Assembly: GCF_000003815.2 (NCBI RefSeq) | Contig: NC_049992.1 | Location: forward strand, 18,385,745-18,449,744 | Source of the DNA: Branchiostoma floridae | Lineage: Eukaryota; Chordata; Leptocardii; Amphioxiformes; Branchiostomatidae | Direction: 5' to 3' | DNA length: 64,000 nt | Shown: piece after piece, positions 12,701 through 24,700 of the stretch | Position numbering within the stretch: position 1 is the stretch's first letter | Layout of the letters: each line of letters opens with the position of its first letter | Notes under the pieces: model-generated | Database searches by the model: none | What the model was told of the DNA's origin: nothing | What the model saw: only the letters and a program-made list of their open reading frames with translations | Position numbers and translations under genes: made by a program

Positions 12701-15700
12701 CCTCCATCATGAAGCTTGCCGTACCAGTAGCAGTGAAGTTTCTCCAGCAGGGGAACCGGGAGCTGAGTAGGAACATGTCCAGTTATCTGTCCCTGGCTGC
12801 CATAGAGAACGCCGGACTGCTTGCCAGACACACCAAACACATCATTGATAGTATCATAGCAGGTGAGGAGTGTCTTCAGTCACTAAATGGTAAATGTGTA
12901 GTCACACGAGCATGTATATGAGGTCTGTTCATTGACATATTTTTTCTTCATATGCAGTCATATACACAATACGCACCTCATATGCGTCTCAATCTCTTTT
13001 TGCCAGTTTTAGGTTCACGTACTTTGCCGTACTGTGCGTGTACTCGAGTACGAATACAAAATAATTGAGATGTGTATGAGAATATGAGGTGCAAATTATG
13101 CATACAACTGTGCATGAAAAAAAAAGTCAGTATGGACTTCACATAGACAGCAGGCAATGTTCAAATTACCCTTAGGAAGCCCAATTTGCAAGGGAATACC
13201 GTACACTGTTCTTTATATAAATGTTATTACAACCTAGCTAAGTAGCACAAAAAAGGAATATATCATCACTATCAGTGTAGGTCATGGGTTTAAGAGTTTT
13301 CAGTGTATCTGTATTTGAAGTGGTCAGGTGGTGTTGCATCTTTTCATCCAGTTTTAGACTGTAATCATTCATAAGCATTCAGTGGCCATTTTCTGCAGAA
13401 CATGGAATGACTAGTCACATGTCAGCCCTGTGTGTGTAAATTCAAGTGTTTTCGAATCTATTCAATGTTGAAGCTATCGATTTGCCAAAATCATAGATCA
13501 GCTTTTAAATGTTGTTTTCACATATTATATCTTTTTGTTATAGAATTTTTCTATAGAATTTCAATTGACATCGTTTCCTCTAAGAATTATGTGGCCTTCA
13601 GCTTATATGTTAAATTATTTCATGGGACCTATAGCTAATCTCTGTGGAGAGGCCCACGAAAAGCCTTCTGCCCTCCCCCTGCATGTATTTCTTTCCTGTA
13701 TTTCAATGTGTTTTTAATTCATGTACATGTAATGTATGCGAAGAAATAAAGAACCTACATGTACATGACTTTGATAATCACACCTTACAGGAAACAGGTC
13801 CTTGATCCGAGTTCTGCCCCAGATCTACCGGGAGGCTCCTGATCCAATCAACAAGCGCGTACCAGACCTGGTCAGGCAGCTCAAGGAGTGTGACGGGTCT
13901 GAGAGGGGCAATCTGTTACAGCTGCTCTCATTGGTCGCAAAGAAGGAGCCCAAAGTGAGAGAAATTCTTTGCTAACTGCATTCTTTGATGTTTTGTACTT
14001 TGTTGAAATGAAGGGATCTTATTTTCCCCAGTCGTTAGATGTAGGTTTTTACTTACTTACACACAATACCATAGGGCAAGCCTAATGATGGTGATATTGT
14101 GTGCAAGTAGCTTGAGAAAAGGCTATGGAGAAAACATTCTGCATTTTCTTGAAAATGTTGCCTTTCTAGTTTCAGTACAGTCAATTGAAACCTGTATTAG
14201 CAGCCACCTTTGCACAGCAACCACCTGGCCATTTTGGTCACTTTTTGTCGGTACCTTAAATTTTTTCCACTGATCTAAGTATTAAGAAATAGTCTATAGA
14301 CTCTATAGCCACCTGTACAACGCGGCCACATTTCTCATTATTGCTCGTGGTCAATTGATCAGCATTTTCTTTATAGAGGCCACCTGTCTATAGTGGCCAC
14401 ATTTCTCCAGTCCCTTGAGTGGCAACTCATATTTGTCATAATTTTCACAATGTCTTCTTTCATACCTCCCCAGCTCATGATGCCATATGTGAACACCCTG
14501 GTGGATTTCCTCCCCTCCCCTCCCACCACCACACAAGTCCTGCCTGTCCTGGTCGACATGGCGACGGCCAATGCCACGCCCTTTGTGGGCATGCTGGGCT
14601 CCCTGCAAAAGACAGCGGAACAGCAGCCCATGTGTCTGAGTGGGGTGGCCAGGATCGTGGGTGCCATCGGGAGAACGGATGAGGTAAGTGGAATTTGTGA
14701 AAATTGCATGAACACAAAAGCTATGTGTGACCATGTGATAATGGTGTTCAGCACCAAGGACAGGTTTGTGTGCTGGTGTTAAACTAGAGTTGCGTATAGG
14801 TACACTGTACCGTGTGTCTGAGCGGAGTGGCCAGGATCGTGGGTGCCATTGGGAGAATGGACGAGGTACAACTTCAAATTCTCAAATTAGTGAAAATTGC
14901 ATGACAACAAAATCTATGTGTGACTGTGGATGGTTTTCAGCACTAAGGACAGGTATTTATGCTGGTGTTAAAATAGAGCTGTGTATTGGTATACTGTACC
15001 ATGTGTCTGAGCGGAATGGCCAGGATCGTGGGTGCCATCGGGAGAATGGACGAGGTACAACTTAAAATTCTCAAATTAGTGAAAATTGCATGACAACAAT
15101 ATCTATGTGTGACTGTGGATGGTTTTCAGCACTAAGAACAGGTATTTGTGCTGGTGTTAAAATAGAGCTGTGTATTGGTATACTGTATATATACCATGTG
15201 TCTGAGCGGGGTGGCCAGGATCGTGGGTGCCATCGGGAGAACGGACGAGGTAAGATCTCATCTTCGAATTTGTGAAATTGCATGAACACAAAAGCTATGT
15301 GTGACCATGTGTTAATGGTGTTCAGCACCAAGGACAGGTTTGTGTGCTGGTGTTAAAATAGAGCTGCGTATCGGTACACCGTACCATGTGTCTGAGTGGG
15401 GTGGCCAGGATTGCGGGTGCCATCGGGAGAACGGACGAGGTAAGACTTCAAGTTCACAAGTTAGTGTAAGAAAGGTTAGGACTTGCCAAGGGTGACGCTA
15501 GGTGAATACATTTGTAGTTTTGCCATAGGATGCAACATATGTGCCTGTTTATGTATGTTTTATATCATAAAGCAATGAGAACACACTAAAAATTTTTAAG
15601 TCGGAAAAGTAGTCATGAAGTAGCCTGGTTTCCAGCCATATTATAGCTCCCGAGTCTCTTCTGTCCTCTCCGCAAATGGAGAGGACAGAAGAGACTTGGG

Positions 15701-18700
15701 AGCTATAATACGACATGATACCAGGCTAGTCATGAAGCTGTAAATTTTGTTACTTTTTTTTCAATAAAGCTGTTTAAAAAGAATTAAAAAAACTCCACGT
15801 AAAAATTGCATGACCACAAAATCCCACACAGGGTTCTCACCAGGATTTTTCACAGCGTAGGATCATCTTAGCAATTTGTCACATGGAAGTGTGGGAGTCT
15901 AGGAGTGAGATATAGTAGCAAAAGTGGTCACCTGAGAAGAAAAAAGAAGACCAAGCGGTATCGGTGTGAGCACTTTAGGGAGTTTGGGGGCATCTTCCAC
16001 TTGGAAATTTCTAAGTTCATAACTCTCAGACAAGCAATTTTGAGGGTTAAATATAAGGAATTGAAGCCAATTTTTGTCAACATCTACATAGAAAACAACA
16101 GAAAAACCCCTATGCTGCCCAAATCACAACATAGGAGCCCCCTATGCTCGACTGCCCTGGCAAGAATGCTGCTACAGTAAATGTCACAGGCTTTACTGTA
16201 AGAACTTCTATTAGACCATGAAAGATACTAGTGTTAGACATTAGAGTCAAGAATAGGAAAAGTTTCACTGCTCTGTTCAACATACTAGTATTTTGAATGC
16301 ACATTATTGTGAACGGACTGTCCTTAACCTAGTGTTGTGTAGTATAACATGGGTACATAATCAAAACTGTCAAGCTTATCTAATTCATATAAGCAATGAC
16401 ACATTGTATTTTGCATTTTGTTATTTCTCATTTCTTCAGGCTGAAGCCAAGGATTGCCTAATTTACCTCGTTCAGCAGCTGTCTAATGCAGACCACAGTT
16501 CCTTGCCTGTACTGTTGGGGGAGATCAAGACTCTGGTAGACCGGAACCCAAACCAGCTGACAGATCACATCAAGGAGATCAACAGATACAACGACTCGTC
16601 CTCGAGCGCTGCTAGACTTATCGTTCAACAGCTGCAGCAACAAGCAGCAAGAAGGTTTATTGTTTATTGTTCATTGACTCCTTTAGTTGTTGACATATAA
16701 TCTTTCTTTATTGAGACACGACAAAAGTACAGCGACTTTCGTAAGGTCTACATGTATAACAGCTACTAACAGTACAACTAAACATACATATATGGATATC
16801 TATAGGTATGAATAAATCAACATATACATGTAGGGTCTAGCTTGTCATTTACACTATTGGTTCTATGGTGTAAACATTGGTAGATATATTTGCCTACTTG
16901 TACACAGTGTGGATTATCGCCTCCCAAAATGTAGTTGAGTTTATCTATCGAACAAAGAGTAGCAAATTCTTTAGAGCAAGTGGAAAGTAATTTGAACATA
17001 TCATTGCAACAACTACTCTTCCAGGAGTAATACAAGTAATACTTGGACACGTACAGTTTGTAACATACACAACATATAACATGTCAGTAAAAAATCATCA
17101 AACAAACGCATGTGCTTTAATTTATCAAAATTATCAAGTCCCTCATGTGTCATTAGCTGAGTTTCGCATGTGTTTCACTAGCTGCTGTCTGAACATCTTG
17201 GGTGTGCTCACAGTTTGCAACTCATGTCATAGTTGTTTCCATACGGATGCTGCTCTATATATGTGAAGGATTTTTTAAAGACTGTTTGTCTTTGGTTTCT
17301 CAGTTCTAAAGTTCTTCCGTGTTGCATGTCTCGTATGGTAGCTGTGCTGGTTAGATACCAGATGTAGTCTACAGTACAATGATGATGGCGATTAGTACTT
17401 CCAGTGTTCTAGCCAGCCTGAAATTTTTTCCTGTCCCCAGGGAAAAAGTTAAAAACTAGACCCCCTAAAATGCTATTTCCTGCATTTTGAGGGGCAAATT
17501 TTGCTGTTTTTTTGTTTGTAAACAAGATGAAGCCTTTTCCATGCTTCTAGATCTTTAAAAAAAATGCCACAAATACATTGAATCAAAATTTTCTTTATAA
17601 CAGTCAATTGTACATTTGTAAATCTTATATATATCATGCAGTAGGTAATGCTTGTTTACTCTTTGTTTATTTACAGTTGTGGGAGCACCCCAACTCCAGA
17701 AGGAGGCATAGACAAGGAAGCCCCCAGTCCTGCCACTAGTCCAACACCCCAGGCTGTCCAAAAAACAAACGAAAAACTTTCAACCACCTCCCCATCCTCT
17801 GTCCCTACCACAAGCCCCACCCAGACCTCTCCCCCTCATGAAAGTAAATCGCCAAGCTCCCTCGCTACTACTACTACCTCCTCTTCCACTACTTCTACTA
17901 AAAGGCATAGTGGGACCAAGTCACATAGCAACCCTAACCTCATCCCCAGCCCCAGTATTAGAAACACTGCCGTAAGACAACCTCGTCCTGTATCATTGGA
18001 ACAGTCCATTCCATCCTCCTCCTCCTCTAGTAAAGCTGTGAAGAGATTCAGCTCCCCCACTCCCACTAATGGAACGATCCATACTGCTGCAGTACCGTCA
18101 CTGTCCACACAGGGGCTCTCCACGTCCACAGGCTCCATTAAGACCACTGCCACACGAACGTCTACAACGTCAACCCAGACCACGACATCGAATCCCAACC
18201 TTGTTCCGTCTCCGCCGAAAACGCTTCCTGTCAGCGCCAGTTCAACATCGTCACATCTGGCGGCTTCGTTGCCGGGGCCCAGCGCCATGGTGATGACCTC
18301 TGGCCCGGGCAGTACGAGCAGCTTACCGTACAGATCCAAGGAGCGGCCGCGATCTGCCGCTTCCCTTGAAGGGGTGAGTTAGAGTAAGGGCTGTCTACGG
18401 AGACATTGTGTGGATGGTGTTCAGCACCAGGGACAGATATGTGTGACTATGTGTGGATTGTGTTCGGCACCAGGGACAGATATGTGTGTCTATGTGTGGA
18501 TAGTGGTTAGCACCAGGGACAGATATGTGTGTCTATGTGTGGATAGTGGTTAGCACCAGGGACAGATATGTGTGACTATGTGTGGATTGTGTTCGGCACC
18601 AGGGACAGATATGTGTCTATGTGTGGATAGTGCTTAGCACCAAGGACAGGTATGTGTGACTGTGTATATAGTGTTCAGCACCAAGGACAGGTATGTGTGG

Positions 18701-21700
18701 CATTGTGTGGATGGTGTTCAGCACCAAGGACAGGTATGTGTGACTGTGTGTTGATGGTGTTCAGAACCAAGGACAGGTATGAGTGACTGATTGTTGATGG
18801 TGTTCAGCAACAAGTACAGATATGTGTGACTGTGTGTTGATGGTGTTCAGAACCAAGGACAGGTATGAGTGACTGTTGATGGTGTTCAGCACCAAGGACG
18901 GGTATATGCATTAGCATTTAACCAGGACTGCGTATCGCTACTCTGAAAATCAATTTGTTACAAGTCCAAAATACTAGATCATGAAGTACCGGTACTGTAC
19001 CAATATAGATGTACACCAAGTATATGCTCATTTTGTGACTGAAGATGGGTAAGTCCTAACACAAAGACCAAAATTCACCACTGCAAAAGATGTATATTGT
19101 AATATGCTGTGCTGAAACATGAAATCTGGCCACTTGAAATCGGGCCTAACTTCATGAATTCATGAGGACACCAAACATTATTATATAATAGAATATAAGA
19201 GGGTAATGTACCAGAAAAGACTATGCTCAAACAATTTACCACAAAATCTGCAGAAACAAAAATTCACTTCGACATTTTTCTTGCAGAAGAGAATATCCCT
19301 TAGTAGTGATGTCATCATCAAGAGGATGACCCCTGACCCCGCCCCCAGTGGGGTCAGGGCAAAGGTCATCAGCAGAAAGAAGGCTGCGACCGAAAAAATC
19401 CGCAACACGGAGAAGCGGAAAAGCCTAGCGGATCAGATCAAGGGCATCATCAACTTTGGGGACAGCTCGGACAAGTCGGAAAGGGGCTCAAGTGAAACGC
19501 TTACTAAGGTACGAAATATATATATAATATAGGCCATGTCGATTTGATTGTATGGATGACATCTGCGGGCATATTGATTTCCAAAAATAGGAAAGGTTTT
19601 CAACCATACTGTAAATCGTACAAAGCAACTGCAAAATGATTAAAGATGTGACGTAGAATGCAGGCTAAATGGAAAAAATCTGAAGTCAGGCGACGCCGGT
19701 TAAGCCTTGCTGGACATGTTGTTTGACATGGCTAACCAGCCGGTAAACTGCTCTGTTGGTCCCCAGAAGCAAATAGGAGAAGAGGACGTCCATACGTCAC
19801 GCTAAAGAACTTTATTGAAGCAGAGACTGGTCTATATTGATAAGGACCTCATTGAACTGATGAAAGATAGAACACAATGGAAGCAGAGCTATGTGAATGC
19901 TTATGCTTGTTAATGAGTATGAATATGTATGTATGTATGTATGTATCTGCTAATGTCATAGAATGGCAAGGTCAATTCCAAGGTCATGGAAGAAGATGCA
20001 AAAGAACAAAAAACTGTTGTTTGGTATACTCCACATCACACTGTTTTCAGTCATTTGTGCAACCTTCCTGACCACTTTGATTTCATGACGAAGGCAACTG
20101 TTTTTTGGGACAAACTTTTTTTTGTTCACACGCTCACATCAGTTTTGGGGTTCCCAGAGGATGTCATCCATACAATCAAATCAGCATTGCCTGATTTGTT
20201 TATTTCACTGCACAATGTGATGTTTAAAGCATATGATATGAAAATGTTCTGCTGCACTGCAGTGGTAAATGAAGCTGCTAGGGTCCAAATGTCTGACGAT
20301 TGATATGACTATATTGAAAAAGTGATGTCATGGACTGGTGTAAATGATTAGGATAATCCATAACAAAATCAATATATCTTCTCATGCATTATCATTAACT
20401 GTATGAATTGAAAGTGTAGAAATTATCTTAGGAGAATATTAGGGACTTACGAATAGGCAAATGTTAATCTAAAAAATTTGAATGTTTTTGCAGACCAATG
20501 ACGAAGTTGACGTCCTTCAAGACTGGTCCAAGGGCAAAATGGAGGACATCAAGGACTACATGTCAGAGGTCAACTGCCGGGTGCCTATCCCATGTTCCTG
20601 TGCAATAGAAGGTACGACAATTGGTCGGACACAGCCCACTATTCCAGTCTCCCATTCTAATACATGGAAATCATGTAAAATAAAAGATAAAAGTAAGTGT
20701 AAGGTATAGTACATTATAAAACTCACATTGACAGTATAGTCTTACCTCTAAAGTGTCCACCTAGTAACTAGTTAATTTGGTACAGCTATTTAGATACGCA
20801 TACTGATTTGAGTATTGACTTCTTTTTCCATGGGGCCAGTTCCTTTCACAGTCATCATAATCTATAAACTTAGTGCATTCTTTGGATAGTTGTTCGTATA
20901 TCGTGGATAGTCATGCATACAAATGTATGTCATTTAAAATTCAGCTGTCTTTTTACGGAAAAGGCTATCTTAAATCCTTGTTGGCAGTTGCTTCAAAGAA
21001 TGCTTAAAGTCCTTAATCATTACAATTGTACAAAGACCTACTGTACTGTTGATGTGACCAGGCCCTAACAGTTGTGTTAGAAAATTCAATGAATTTTGTT
21101 TCTTTCTTCTTTTGTCCCAGATACAAAAAGTGGCTCCTTGGCACGGCTAGGTTTCATGTGTGCAAAGAAGGGAGAGCACTGTCTGTACTCCAGAACACAG
21201 TTCATCACCATGAGCAGACATCCCAAACTCTGGCTGCATCTTATGTTCCTGCACATACAGGTAAGGGAACAAACAAACAAACAAACAAACAAACAAAGAA
21301 GTAAGTAGTTAACAAACTGTGGCAAGGCTACATCTCATGTTCCTGCACATACAGGCAAGATAACAAACAAACAAACAAACAAACAAACAAAGAAGTAAGT
21401 AGTTAACAAACTGTGGCAAGGCTACATCTCATGTTCCTGCACATGCAGGTAAGATAACAAACAAACAAACAAACAAACAAACAAACAAAGAAGTAAGTAG
21501 TTAACAAACTGTGGCAAGGCTACATCTCATGTTCCTGCACATACAGGTAAATAAACAAGTAAATAGTAAACAAACTGTCCACTCTGTACCACTCTGTATG
21601 CCCAGCCCTGCATAAGGACCACCTGGTATGTATACGGAGTCAAACTGTACTAGTCAGACTACATTGTATGCCTACACAATGGCAACTTTGCCATTGATGT

Positions 21701-24700
21701 ACAGTCAATCCTAAACTAGTAACCATTGCAGGCACTTTTTGGTGGTCCTTTAGCTTCTTTTTCACATTGAACCAAGCATTAAGAATCTTATCTATTACAA
21801 CCACCTTTCTACTTTGGCTATCTGATATGCTCATGTCTTTTGATTGGTATGGTCACTGTTGACAGGTTTGACTGTTCTTGTTTTCCTCAACATATCTGAT
21901 CAGTAAGCACATTGTAGTGGAGAGCTTGTAGTAAAAGAAGAAAAAATGTTGCAGAAAAATGATACAATTTATATCTAGGGATGTCCCTGTAGCTCAACTG
22001 GTAGCAGTGCCACCTGTACAATTGAGCTCCTGGAGTCCTGGTTGCAAATGTGGTAATTGGGAGACCCTGGTTCAAATCTTGGGTAGGGCATCATGGTTAG
22101 AGTTGCAGTTGCCTTTTGGGAGGGACGTAAAAGGAGGGCCACATGTTAGAGGATGTTACAACAGCCTCATTACTCAGATTGGTACCTACTTATTGTAAGA
22201 TGAATAATAAACAAGATGAATAGCAAACAGTCGAGTTGCTAGTCACAGTAAGACTAGTCTTTAAAACTGTGCTTTACTTCAACTTCCAGGCTAAGGAAAG
22301 AAGCGCCCTATCCAAGCAGGACCAGAGAATACAGTCCCTGATCACTCAGTGGGAGAGAATCAAGAGACGAGGGGTGCTGACGTTAGAGGGGCACGTCATG
22401 CAGTCTCAGTTTCCCTCAGAAAGGGTAATTAGAAATCTTTTTTATTTGTTACGAAGTGTTTCCTGTGTTTGTCCCTCTTTTGCAACCTAATTTTTTTTAA
22501 TGGAAAAAAGTGTTCTTTGTCCATGTTTCACATTACATTCCAATGCTTTTGCAACAGTCCTATACAAATGTATGTATGTGTTCTCTGTGTTTGTGTATTT
22601 GTGTGTTTGTCTGTGAGCAGTATAAGTCGAGAAGCCTTGGATGGATCCCAATGATAGTTGGTAGGTAGTAGGGGTCGGGAAAACAAAGTTTAAGGAAGAT
22701 AGTGGGATGATGATGATGTTGCGATGTTTGTGTGGTAGATAGCTAGCTCTTTGGCCAGAGAGTAAGTGCTGTAGGTTTGGGCCCCCTACCGTCGTTATTT
22801 TAACTGCAGGGGTTGGTTTTGTTACATTTGTGAATCCTTTGGTAATGTAATATGATAAAACAGTCTATTGTTTAGTCATTTGTTACACTGTTATAAAAAG
22901 ATTTATTTTTTGGTATAAAATCTGTGACATTAAATCTAATCGGCATAAGGCTGCTCAATAATTTTTGCCATTAAAGATAAAATTTTGTAATTTTTCAGGA
23001 CCAGGAAATGTTACATGGTCAGCTCGATGAGGTGCGCTTCTTTGACCTGTTCTCTTATGACCAGTCCGAGGACAACTGGGAGTGCTTCATGTGCAGTAAT
23101 CCTGACAAGGCTACAGGTAGTGTGTTCATCTGTGTTGGTTGAAATCATTAAATTTCTGAAGGAAAGTACAACTGTAATGTCCAACTCAATACTTGCTAGC
23201 TAGCTAAAGTTGCCATAAATCACATTGTGATGCGTACGCTCGGCACCCATCTCCGTTTCATAGCCCTGGGGTCACACATAGGTCACTACAGCAGGGGGCT
23301 AGTCCACTGGTAGTGAAGTGTGTTTAGCTTCCATACTCTTCTCTTAGTAAAGAAAGAAGTGTGTACCATTTTTTAAAAGTCTTTGGTATGACCCGGCTAC
23401 AGCATCCAGTCTTCCTTGGTGGTCTCCCATCCAAGTACTGTCTGGACTGCGCGTTGCTTAACCTCTGAGGTCAGAGGGATCGGGTGTGTCAACTCACCAC
23501 GGCCTACACTTAACCAAAATTTTGATCACCCAACTCAAGGAATAAACACTGTTTTCTGTGACATCACTTTATGTAGATAGCACACATAACTCGATGAGGA
23601 GTGGATCATACATTTTTAAGTTGCAGGAAGTCTATAGTGCCCCCCAACACCACCCACCCCCCACCCCCGTCTCTGTAGGGACTTGTCGTAAGGCCCAGAT
23701 AGCACAGCTCTATTCATTTCTCTTTGGTTTTGTCTAAGGTTCTGTTTGATGACCAAGATTGTTGTCTGTTCCCTAGGTCTTCTTCAGGAGGGCCAGCCAC
23801 TTATTGAAGGTCAGCTGAAGGAGAAGAAGGTCCGGTGGAAGTTCATCCGGCGCTGGAGAACCAGATACTTCACCTTAGCTGGCGCACAGCTGGTGCAGAA
23901 GTCTAGATCGGTAAGCATCTTTTTGAATATGATATGTTTTTCCAGTCAAGAACACCACGATTTTTTTTCTGTAATATGTTCATGTAGTAACCGTTCATAT
24001 ATTTTCAGGACTGTAGTCTTCAGCTTAGCAAATTACATTAAGTTTTGGAGTGTACATTAAGCCTTGCAAATTTTTTAGCTAACTTTTTTTCCAGGTGACA
24101 GTAGACTGTAACAGGCACAAACAAAGATAGTCACATAGCCTTTTAGAGCCATAGATATGGTATTGGATCTCTCTCCATCCACCACCTTTTACCTTCTTTA
24201 CTGAAGACAGGTACACTGGCTGGTAGAGTGAGGTTAGTGCCTTTTCTAAAGCCCCGTTTACAAATCAAGAATTTAGCTCAGCCGAGTTGCCAGTGAGCTC
24301 TAAATTACGAGGAGGTATAACCCTGATGCCGGCGAAGAAACTCTGCCATTTGTTCGTAGGCATTAGGGTCATGCCTCCTCCTAATTAAGAGCTCGCTGAC
24401 AACTCGTCCGAGCTAAATTCTTGATTTGTAAAGCCGGCTTAAGAACACAACTTTTATTAACCAAAATGTCAGGGATCAAACCTGTAACCTCTCAGTCTTG
24501 CATCCTCTAGTCATTTCTCTGCAATTTGACACAATGCAAGATACTAGTAACCGCTTATTTTCTTTTAGACTCAGAATTTGGAAATTTTAAGAAAACAATT
24601 TTCGTGTTGTTTTGATTTTCTAAATTTTTTTTTTTTCAGAAAAAGGATGATGCCTTGCCGATCGAACTCAGCAAGGTGCAAAGTGTGAAGGTGGTGAGAA

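Noticed and set aside
14351-15331. Several overlapping frames on both strands near VEPH1 exon 6
   Set aside because: Shadows of exon 6 and of its repeated copies; no independent splice or start signals.
17836-18339. 167-codon frame on the - strand
   Set aside because: Antisense shadow of the Ser/Thr/Pro-rich VEPH1 exon 8.
19986-20303. 105-codon + strand frame
   Set aside because: Lies in the decayed Harbinger-like MITE and extends past its end; no known motif.
21975-22060. Possible tRNA gene
   Set aside because: A and B boxes are present, but the arms do not fold as a tRNA and a SINE body follows.
23396-23508. Possible functional 5S rRNA gene
   Set aside because: Too diverged, and fused to a SINE body shared with another element.
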